DNA of 64,000 bases. It comes from Bog-756 sp963699055. Its GTDB lineage: Bacteria > Actinomycetota > Acidimicrobiia > Acidimicrobiales > RAAP-2. The stretch is from positions 1 through 64,000 of the forward strand of contig CAVOTA010000002.1 in NCBI GenBank assembly GCA_963699055.1, read 5' to 3'. The translations under genes were made by a program, and so were the position numbers. Shown piece after piece: positions 56,142 through 64,000 of the stretch (the stretch's first letter is position 1; each line of letters opens with the position of its first letter). The notes below the pieces were generated by a model. It was not told the DNA's origin, did no database searches, and was given only the letters and a program-made list of their open reading frames with translations.

Positions 56142-57089
56142 ATGGCACACGAACGCAGGTTCCGCTTTGCCGCACAGTTGAGCAGGGCGCCGGAGGGCAC
56201 GGCGACGAGCTGGGCGGAGCAGGCGCGCAAGGCCGAGGACCTCGGCTACTGCACGCTGCTCATGCCCGACCACTTCGGCGACCAGCTGGCACCCGTCCCG
56301 GCGCTGGCCGCCGTAGCCGCGGCCACGACGACGCTGCGCATGGGCGCGCTCGTCTTCTGCAACGACTACCGCCACCCCTTCGTCCTGGCCAAGGAGGCGG
56401 CGACGCTGGACGTGCTCAGCGACGGGCGCCTCGAGCTCAGCCTGGGCGCCGGATGGATGCGAACCGACTACGAGGAAGCCGGTCTGACCTATGACCAGCC
56501 GTCCGTCCGTGTGGACCGGTTCGAGGAGGCGGTCACGGTGGTCAACGGACTGCTGCGCACCGACGGCCCGTTCGAATTCCACGGCGAGTACTACGAGGTG
56601 CGTGGTCACACCCTGACACCGCGACCCGTGCAGCGACCCGGACCACCGCTCATCATCGGAGGCGGTGGGAGGCGCGTGCTCTCCTTTGCCGCGCAGCACG
56701 CCGACATCGTCAGCATCAACGCCAATCTGCGTGAGGGTGTCGGGGGCGTGGAGACGGCGGCCGATGTGACACCCGATCGAACCCGCCGGAAGGTCGCCTG
56801 GGTGAAGGAGGCGGCCGGTGACCGCTTCGACCAGCTCGAGCTGAACGCACTCATCGGCTTCGTCGTCGTCACCGACGACGCAGCAGGCCTGGCCGCCCAG
56901 ATGGCGCCGGCGTTCGGCATCGACCCGGCAGACGCCCTGCACGTCCCGGTGGCCCTGGCGGGCACACTCGACGAGATGGCCGAGGAGCTGCGGTGGCGAC
57001 GGGAGGAGTACGGGATCACGTACTGGTCGATCGAGTCCGACGCCTGGGAGACGCTGGGACCGGTGGTGTCCGCACTGGCCGGTCAGTGA
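56142..57089 (+). CDS. LLM-class F420-dependent oxidoreductase
   Basis: 315 aa from ATG 56142. RFAAQLSRAPEG, KAEDLGYCTLLMPDHFGDQLAP, MGALVFCNDYRHPFVLAKEAATLDVLSDGR (in parts) and LSLGAGWMRTDYEEAG belong to the luciferase-like barrel; PPLIIGGGGRRVLSFAAQHADIV follows in the TIGR03621-type branch that uses F420. It transfers hydride between coenzyme F420 and an unknown substrate in the cytoplasm. F420 use is inferred from the family. Confidence 0.88.
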   Translation: MAHERRFRFAAQLSRAPEGTATSWAEQARKAEDLGYCTLLMPDHFGDQLAPVPALAAVAAATTTLRMGALVFCNDYRHPFVLAKEAATLDVLSDGRLELSLGAGWMRTDYEEAGLTYDQPSVRVDRFEEAVTVVNGLLRTDGPFEFHGEYYEVRGHTLTPRPVQRPGPPLIIGGGGRRVLSFAAQHADIVSINANLREGVGGVETAADVTPDRTRRKVAWVKEAAGDRFDQLELNALIGFVVVTDDAAGLAAQMAPAFGIDPADALHVPVALAGTLDEMAEELRWRREEYGITYWSIESDAWETLGPVVSALAGQ

Positions 57090-57263
57090 GTCGCTGCACC
57101 CCGTCGCCATCGGGGGAACGTGCCCCACCGACGGACGGCGACCAGCTCCGCCCGACGTCCCGAGGGACTGGTGCTCGACGGCACGACCGGTGTCCTCCGG
57201 GGACCCCGACGCAGGGCGGTACGACCGACCTGACCGTGCCGGTGGGGGCGGTGTCGGCAGGGC

Positions 57264-58181
57264 TCACCCCGGTCGGGTGGCGCCGACGAAGGAGTCCCAT
57301 CCTGCCGGCTCGAGGCGTACGACGGCGCCGGTGTGGGGTGCGTCGACCATGAGCCCCGCCCCCACGTAGATCCCGACATGGTCCACCGCGCCCGGTCCCG
57401 ATCCGAAGAAGACGAGATCGCCGGGGACCACGGTGGCCCCTGTGGCCACGACCGGGCCGGAGTCGAACTGGTCCTGGGCCACCCGGGGCAGGGCGATCCC
57501 GGCGGCAGCGTACGCGGCCTTGACCAGACCCGAGCAGTCGAACCCACCCGGCCCGTTGCCACCCCACAGGTACGGGGTCCCGAGCTGCGCGGCGGCGTAG
57601 GCGACGGCGGCCACCACCGTCCCGTCCACCGATGGGTCGTCGGCGAAGGTGAGGGACAGGACGAGCACGGTGTCGACGTAGACGGTGGAGTGGTCGTAGG
57701 CGAAGACGGCGGCGCGCAGTCCGGCCGCCGAGGCGGCTCCGTCGGCGCACAGCAGCGTGGCGGCCGTGTAGACGGCGTCGGTCGGGTCGTAGGGCGAGGC
57801 GGGGACGGCACCGCCGGGACCGACGGTGGCGTAGGCGGCGAACGTGGCCGGCTCGAACTGCATCGGGCCCTCCGCCCCGGCGGCGTTGGCCCCGGACGAC
57901 ACCCCGGGCGCGGTGGACCGGCCGCTCTCGGACTCGACGGTCCCGATGGCGGCCAGCACCGACCAGGACAGGCCGGGACACGTGGCCGCCGCTGCCTGTT
58001 CCAGCCCGACCCACCCGGCGGGCAGTGCGGGGCCGGACGACGGCGACCGCGCGGCGGTCCCCGAGGCCGCGCCGGCGTCGGAACCGTCGCCGGCGCCACC
58101 GACCACGGCGGCGGCCAGGGTGGCGACGCCCAGGACGAGACCACAGAGGACCAGGGCGCACAGGCCCACCAGCTTTCCCAC
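57264..58181 (-). CDS. Lytic transglycosylase-like/NlpC-P60 cell-wall hydrolase
   Basis: 305 aa. An N-terminal hydrophobic helix (LVGLCALVLCGLVLGVATL) anchors or exports it. Residues about 65-165 resemble a goose-lysozyme/transglycosylase module: LSWSVLAAIGTVESESG with the likely catalytic Glu, and GPMQFEPATFAAY. Residues 190-305 are NlpC/P60: GGFDCSGLVKAAY (Cys), DHVGIYVGAGLMV (His) and DAPHTGAVV (third residue). Two activities on peptidoglycan, glycan and peptide cleavage, would be joined. Such fusions occur in conjugation systems and in wall remodelling; nothing else of conjugation lies here. Confidence 0.85.
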   Translation of the reverse strand: MGKLVGLCALVLCGLVLGVATLAAAVVGGAGDGSDAGAASGTAARSPSSGPALPAGWVGLEQAAAATCPGLSWSVLAAIGTVESESGRSTAPGVSSGANAAGAEGPMQFEPATFAAYATVGPGGAVPASPYDPTDAVYTAATLLCADGAASAAGLRAAVFAYDHSTVYVDTVLVLSLTFADDPSVDGTVVAAVAYAAAQLGTPYLWGGNGPGGFDCSGLVKAAYAAAGIALPRVAQDQFDSGPVVATGATVVPGDLVFFGSGPGAVDHVGIYVGAGLMVDAPHTGAVVRLEPAGWDSFVGATRPG

Positions 58182-58380
58182 GGGAGCTCCTCGGCGCGGG
58201 GGACGGGGATGAGCGGATGCTCAGAGAGGGCCGGCACCGGCGGCGGCAGGGGCGGGACCACGGGGCGACGCCCGACCCGGTGGCCGGTCCGGCGGACGGC
58301 GACGGCGGTCGGGTGCTCCAGTCCACCATCGGCGCACCCGGGACGCAAGGGCCCGTTCGCGGCCGGCGCCTCGGCAGTGG

Positions 58381-58740
58381 TCAGCAGACGGGGCCGCCGG
58401 TGGCGCCCGTGGCGGCCACCAGGGAGCCGACCAGGTCGAGATCGCTCGGCCGCCCCAGGGGGAACCGGATGCAGCCCTTGCCCACCGAGTAGCCGTCGAG
58501 GGGCCCGACGTGGGCGGCCATGACGTCGGTCCGGGTGACGTAGAGCGAGTGCTACCGCTTCTGGCGGGCGAAGGCGAGCTCGGTCACGCCGTCGCGGACG
58601 TAGCACGGCATCCCGCAGCGCAGCTCCTCGGTGAACCCCGGGGGCAGGCGGCGGCACAGCCCGCGCCACGCCTCGAAGGTCGTCCGGTCGGGCTCCGGCA
58701 CGCCCCCCAGGTAGTCGGTGACCGCGGGGTCCGGCTCCAT
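58381..58740 (-). pseudogene. DUF1801 protein gene with in-frame amber codon
   Basis: The ATG at 58740 opens a frame PAVTDYLGGVPEPDRTTF ... EELRCGMPCYVRDGVTELAF typical of DUF1801 (YdhG-like) proteins. After ARQKR a TAG stands at 58552-58554, and exactly the same frame goes on with SLYVTRTDVMAAHVGPLDGY, SVGKGCIRFPLGRP to a TGA at 58381-58383, completing a normal 119-codon member. The family usually has a Tyr or hydrophobic residue where the TAG is, so a single substitution explains it. Either a recent pseudogene, a sequencing error or readthrough. Confidence 0.8.
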
Positions 58741-58791
58741 CCTCCCAGGTTAGGCGGTACGGATCTCCCGGACCGCCCACCGTGGACTCGG

Positions 58792-58797
58792 TACACT
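58792..58797 (+). promoter_or_regulatory. -10 box for acyl-CoA synthetase gene
   Basis: TACACT, 42 nt before the ATG at 58840; a GGGGAGGG ribosome site lies in between. Confidence 0.45.
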
Positions 58798-58839
58798 CGC
58801 ATCGGCCGCCGACACGGCGACCGGGGAGGGAGTCACATC

Positions 58840-60474
<1,635 letters not shown>

Positions 60475-60476
60475 GG

Positions 60477-60707
60477 GTGGCCGACCTGGAGGAACTGGCG
60501 GAGCGGCTCGGCTCCATCGCCGAGGACCTGGCCGATGCAGCCCTCGACCGCCTGCGTCGCAACGCCGACACCGTGCGGGCCGGTCACGAACCGGACCCCG
60601 ACCTGGTGGCCGAGGAGAAGCGGATCACCCGGGCGAGGCGGTCGGTGGAGAAGGCGGCCGGCCTGCTGGGGGCACGTGGATCCGTCCCCTTCGACGAGGG
60701 ACCGTAG
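60477..60707 (+). CDS. Small helical protein
   Basis: 76 aa from GTG 60477, two bases after the acyl-CoA synthetase stop. Mostly two charged amphipathic helices (LEELAERLGSIAEDLADAAL and EEKRITRARRSVEKAAGLL) that could form a coiled coil. Probably cotranscribed with the ligase gene. No family recognised. Confidence 0.6.
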   Translation: MADLEELAERLGSIAEDLADAALDRLRRNADTVRAGHEPDPDLVAEEKRITRARRSVEKAAGLLGARGSVPFDEGP

Positions 60708-60777
60708 ACCGACCCCGGACCGGTCCCCCCGGCACCGGTCCGGCGCGCCGCGGCGGTGTGCGCCGTCGGGCCACCGG

Positions 60778-61638
60778 TCAGGGGTGGGGCACCGGCGCCG
60801 TGGCGCGGGCGGCGGTGCGCTCGGGCAGCAGGAGGATGGAGGCGCCGAGGAAGCACAGACCGCCGACGAAGGTGCCGAGCGTGGTCCACCGGGCGCTGCG
60901 CAGCTCCCCCGACGAGAGCACCTTGGAGGCCACGGCGGACACGCCGAAGGCCACCGACCCGACCAGGTTGCCCACCGTGATCCACCACGACAGCGACCGG
61001 GGCTGCCAGCGCGCCGCTCCGTGGCACACCTCGGCATAGGACAGGTAGCTCGACACCAGGAAGCAGGCCGACCCGAAGGCGTCGGGCCGCCAGACGCCCT
61101 GGTTGGCGGCGGAGGTGGACGTGTACGCGACGGCCAGGGCGTGGCCGGTGCTCACATTGAAGAACAGGGTCCCCGCACTCTGGACGACGGCGGCGAGCCA
61201 GTCGATCTGCCGGGGTCGGGAGACGGACAGCGCCCGTAGCCGCGATCCTGCGCCGTGCAGCGCGGGGGAGTCGGCCCCCACCACCTGGGCGTAGAGGAGC
61301 AGTCCGGCCGTGGTGAAGAAGATCGACCCCACGAAGTAGACGAGGTTGTCGGTCCGGGTGCCCACCGCCGTGGCGACGCCGGGTACGGCGGCCACGGCGA
61401 AGCAGGTCGAACCGATGGCGAACAGGACGGCGATCCACCAGCCCAGCGCCCCGGGTGCCCACCAGGTCGCCTCCGAGTCGGTACGGGCCCGTTTGCGCTC
61501 ACGTCGCGAGTCCCACCGGGCCACGGTGCCGTCGGCGAAGCGCAAGGTCCGCTCGGTCACGAACGGACCGAACCCACGCGAGGCGATCTCCTGGTAGTCG
61601 CCGTGGAGCGGGGCGCCGGGCACGGACATGGCGCACAT
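60778..61638 (-). CDS. YrhK-like membrane protein
   Basis: 286 aa (ATG 61638; ATG 61629 is also possible). After a 75-residue cytoplasmic part there are six to seven hydrophobic segments: WWIAVLFAIGSTCFAVAAVP, LVYFVGSIFFTTAGLLLY, SACFLVSSYLSYAEV, WWITVGNLVGSVAFGVSAVA and LGTFVGGLCFLGASILLLPE. The repeated (F/L)xVGS(I/V)xFxxxxL pattern is that of the YrhK domain, present two or three times. Unknown function. Confidence 0.7.
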   Translation of the reverse strand: MCAMSVPGAPLHGDYQEIASRGFGPFVTERTLRFADGTVARWDSRRERKRARTDSEATWWAPGALGWWIAVLFAIGSTCFAVAAVPGVATAVGTRTDNLVYFVGSIFFTTAGLLLYAQVVGADSPALHGAGSRLRALSVSRPRQIDWLAAVVQSAGTLFFNVSTGHALAVAYTSTSAANQGVWRPDAFGSACFLVSSYLSYAEVCHGAARWQPRSLSWWITVGNLVGSVAFGVSAVASKVLSSGELRSARWTTLGTFVGGLCFLGASILLLPERTAARATAPVPHP

Positions 61639-61705
61639 GATGGCCGATCGGAGCCGGGTGGGTGGTCACCGCCACCCACCGGACGGGATCACGCCGCCGG
61701 CGACG

Positions 61706-64000
61706 TCAGGCCGGGCCCACCTCGGGGGAGCTGAAGGCGAAACCACCGGCCAGGACCCGGACGAACGCCTCGACCACCTCGGGGTCGAACTGCGACCCCG
61801 ACCCCTCCAGGATGATCCGGTAGGCCGTGTCCTCGCCCAGCGCCTCGCGGTACGGCCGCCGCGAGGCGATGGCCTGGTAGGCGTCGGCCACCGCCAGGAT
61901 CCGGGCCTCGAGCAGGATCCCGTCGCCCTGCAGCCCCTGGGGGTAGCCCGACCCGTCGTAGTGCTCGTGGTGCTGGTGCACGATGTCGGCCACCGGCCAG
62001 GGCCAGGTGAAGTGCCCGGCGATCTCGTAGCCGATGGTGGCGTGGCGCCGGACCACGGCCATCTCCTCGGGGTTCAGCGCACCGGGACGGCACAGGATGT
62101 CGATCGGGACCCCGATCTTGCCCACGTCGTGGATCCGGGCGCCGAAGGAGAGGCCGTCGAGCCGGTGGTCGTCGAGGCCGAGCTCGACACCGATGGCCAG
62201 GGCCAGTTCGGCCACCAGCGACTGGTGGCCCGCCGTGTACGGGTCGCGGGACTCCACCACCGCGGCCACCAGGTCGATCGAGCTGGCGAACGCCTGGTGG
62301 AGCTCGGACCGGTCGCGGAGGCGACCCATGCCGAACCCGAGTGTCCGGGCGAGGTCCTGCAGCACCGCCACCGCGTGCTCGTCGAAGGCGTCGTGTTCGA
62401 CGGCGTAGACGGTGAACACCCCGTCCAGTTCGCCGTCGACGCGGACGGGGAGGCTGGCCGAGGACCGGAAGCCGGCGGCCAGGGCCTGGGACCGCCACGG
62501 CGCGCCGTCGTCAGCGTCGGCGATGTCCGTCTCGAGCGTCGTCCTCCCGGTGCGGGCGGCGCGTGCGGTGGGACCCTCGGTGAGGGGTCCGCCGGCGACG
62601 TGGGCCTTCAGGCCCTGCAGGTACTCCCTCCGGCCGGCGCTGGATGCCACCGGGAGCATCTCGGCGAGGACCCGGCCCTCCTGGCGGGCCGGACCCCGAC
62701 GTCCGTACCAGGCGAAGGCGTAGCCGCCCACGGAGACCGCCGTCTCGCACATGGCCTCCAGCAGGTCCGCCTCGTCGTCGGCCCGGGCCAGGAGTGCGTT
62801 CCCCGCCGACACCGTGTCGGTGGCGCGGCGCTCGAGCACCTCGTTCTGGACGTCGCGCAAGGTGACCACCACCGGTCGGCGTCCGTCGGCCCCGTCCCCC
62901 AGGGGATGGGCCCGGACCGACATCCACCGGACCGCCCCCGACTTCATGCGGAACCGGATGTTGACCGGGTCGACCACGCGCCGCTCGCCGAAGACCCGGG
63001 TGCGGATGGCGTTGCGCTGCGCGCGGTCCTCGGGAAGCTGGACGGACGACGTGGGACGTCCGACCAGGTCGTCGGGCCTCCAGCCGAGCACGTGTTCGAC
63101 GGACGGCGAGATCCAGTTGAAGCAGAACATGGCGTCGGTGATGTACACGATGTCCGAGGCGTTCTCGGCGACCAGCCGGTAGCGGGCGTCGGACCGGTCG
63201 CGTTCCTCCTCGACCGCGACCGGTCCGGTGACGTCGCGCAGGCTGACGACCACGACCTCGCCCGCCTCCTGGACCACCTTGGCGGCGCGGGCCTCGCACC
63301 ACACGGAGCCGCCTCCCGCCTGGAGGTACCGTATGCGCATCCGGGTGGGCTCGTCCCGGCTGTTGGCGGCGCGCACCTCGTGCAGGGCGGCCCGGTCACC
63401 GGGGTGGACGAGCTGGTCGGCGGGGAGCCCGACGACGTCGGCCACCGGGTGACCGAGGAGGTCGGTGACGCCGGGGGAGACCCACTCGATGGTGCCGTCG
63501 CGGATCAGCAGGACGACGTCGGCGGAGTTGGCGATCATCGTCTCGAAGCGGCTCCGGTCGGCGTAGCGGTCCGTCACGTCCCGCCAGGTGAACACGAGGC
63601 GGTCGCCGATGGCACTGGCCCGCACGTCGTAGCGGTGGAGCGCTCCCTCGTCGAGGAGCGACGGGTAGGGGTACTCGTCGACGCTCAGCGGTGCCCCCGT
63701 GTCGAGCACGTGCCCGACCATGGCGATCAGGCGTGCCCCGAACTCGCCGGGGAAGATGGAGGACGCCCGCCGGCCCACCAGTTCCTGACGGGGCATCGCC
63801 ACCGCGTCGGCGGCGGCGCCGTTGGCCGCCACGATCACGAAGTCGTCGATGCCCCCCTGGCCGTCGCGGACCGGGTCCCCGAGGACGTAGGGGTCGGTGA
63901 CGGACTCGACGATGGCGTCGAGCCCGGCATCGGGCGCAGCGGTCGACGTCCCCACACCCGGTCCGCCCTCCACCCCGGTGGGACCGACCCCGTCGGGTGC
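61706..64000 (-). CDS. PAS-PAS-PAS-GAF-HD-GYP cyclic-di-GMP phosphodiesterase, possibly 5' incomplete
   Basis: At least 755 aa from GTG 63973, but the frame stays open to the window edge. Three PAS domains are visible: near residues 15-130 (FPGEFGARLIAM, TWRDVTDRYADR), 140-260 (ANSADVVLLIRDGTIEWVSP) and 265-385 (ASDIVYITDAMFCFNWISPS). About 400-550 is a GAF domain (SASLPVRVDGELDGVFTVYA). The C-terminal 200 residues are HD-GYP: GARIHDVGKIGVP (metal HD) and HHEHYDGSGYPQGL. This would hydrolyse cyclic-di-GMP in answer to signals sensed by the PAS/GAF part; it lacks membrane segments, so it is cytosolic. The true start could be further upstream. Confidence 0.9.
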   Translation of the reverse strand, partial: APDGVGPTGVEGGPGVGTSTAAPDAGLDAIVESVTDPYVLGDPVRDGQGGIDDFVIVAANGAAADAVAMPRQELVGRRASSIFPGEFGARLIAMVGHVLDTGAPLSVDEYPYPSLLDEGALHRYDVRASAIGDRLVFTWRDVTDRYADRSRFETMIANSADVVLLIRDGTIEWVSPGVTDLLGHPVADVVGLPADQLVHPGDRAALHEVRAANSRDEPTRMRIRYLQAGGGSVWCEARAAKVVQEAGEVVVVSLRDVTGPVAVEEERDRSDARYRLVAENASDIVYITDAMFCFNWISPSVEHVLGWRPDDLVGRPTSSVQLPEDRAQRNAIRTRVFGERRVVDPVNIRFRMKSGAVRWMSVRAHPLGDGADGRRPVVVTLRDVQNEVLERRATDTVSAGNALLARADDEADLLEAMCETAVSVGGYAFAWYGRRGPARQEGRVLAEMLPVASSAGRREYLQGLKAHVAGGPLTEGPTARAARTGRTTLETDIADADDGAPWRSQALAAGFRSSASLPVRVDGELDGVFTVYAVEHDAFDEHAVAVLQDLARTLGFGMGRLRDRSELHQAFASSIDLVAAVVESRDPYTAGHQSLVAELALAIGVELGLDDHRLDGLSFGARIHDVGKIGVPIDILCRPGALNPEEMAVVRRHATIGYEIAGHFTWPWPVADIVHQHHEHYDGSGYPQGLQGDGILLEARILAVADAYQAIASRRPYREALGEDTAYRIILEGSGSQFDPEVVEAFVRVLAGGFAFSSPEVGPA

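Overview
The window is about 64 kb of very GC-rich chromosomal DNA from an actinobacterium. The 16S sequence, the leaderless start sites with TAnnnT -10 boxes, F420-type and KorAB enzymes, and the pgsA / gcvH / FHA / MerR / DUF151 gene order (as in mycobacteria around Rv1822-Rv1829) fit Actinomycetota. From the general look of the 16S I lean toward class Acidimicrobiia, with moderate confidence and no database check. Apart from the rRNA operon, the content is mostly chromosomal housekeeping plus one unusual signalling/biosynthetic block and one small transfer-like patch. No CRISPR array, phage or tRNA gene was seen.

Layout. 1-333: 3' end of a secreted-repeat protein. 334-6075: one complete rrn operon (promoter, leader with boxA, 16S, spacer without tRNA, 23S, 5S, strong hairpin terminator); both pre-16S and pre-23S processing stalks can be traced by base pairing. 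6.2-8.2 kb: a DUF4214-sulfotransferase gene and about 800 bp without a convincing gene. 8.2-17.2 kb: a lone cyclic-nucleotide-binding protein divergent from a class III cyclase/AAA-ATPase/TPR giant, followed by four overlapping genes (acetoacetate-decarboxylase-like protein, desaturase-like flavoprotein, Ala-rich plus Ig-like protein, polyprenyl diphosphate synthase). 17.2-19.4 kb: EfeB/EfeO iron-uptake genes without the permease. 19.5-25.7 kb: TPR protein, class I aldolase, KorAB, DUF1697 protein. 25.7-29.4 kb: Cys-repeat lipoprotein, DUF1015 protein, small protein, SGNH hydrolase. 29.5-35.4 kb: pgsA, a sugar-nucleotide transferase with a degenerate phosphomannomutase tail, gcvH, FHA protein, MerR (FtsR-like), bifunctional nuclease. 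35.5-39.2 kb: MDR oxidoreductase, polytopic glycosyltransferase-like protein, two membrane proteins. 39.5-42.7 kb: thiOSGD on the minus strand. 42.8-48.9 kb: gltBD. 49-53 kb: lipoprotein, GNAT, desaturase, 2OG oxygenase. 53-56 kb: TetR regulator divergent from an ABC-2 exporter, separated by a decayed IS3-type transposase fragment. 56-64 kb: LLM oxidoreductase, NlpC/P60 enzyme, a DUF1801 gene broken by an amber codon, acyl-CoA synthetase, YrhK-like membrane protein and a PAS-GAF-HD-GYP phosphodiesterase running off the end.

How the parts work together. KorAB with GltBD link 2-oxoglutarate to reductive carbon and nitrogen metabolism; thiOSGD makes the thiazole and pyrimidine parts of thiamine, the cofactor that KorB needs. 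The 8.2-17.2 kb block is the best candidate for an undescribed system: a cyclic-nucleotide writer and reader next to a translationally coupled operon that looks like an isoprenoid-processing pathway. A recurring design is visible across the window: at least 12 genes on both strands have a TAnnnT box ending 6-8 nt before the start codon and no Shine-Dalgarno, whereas several genes whose -10-like box lies 35-60 nt upstream do have one, pointing to widespread leaderless mRNAs.
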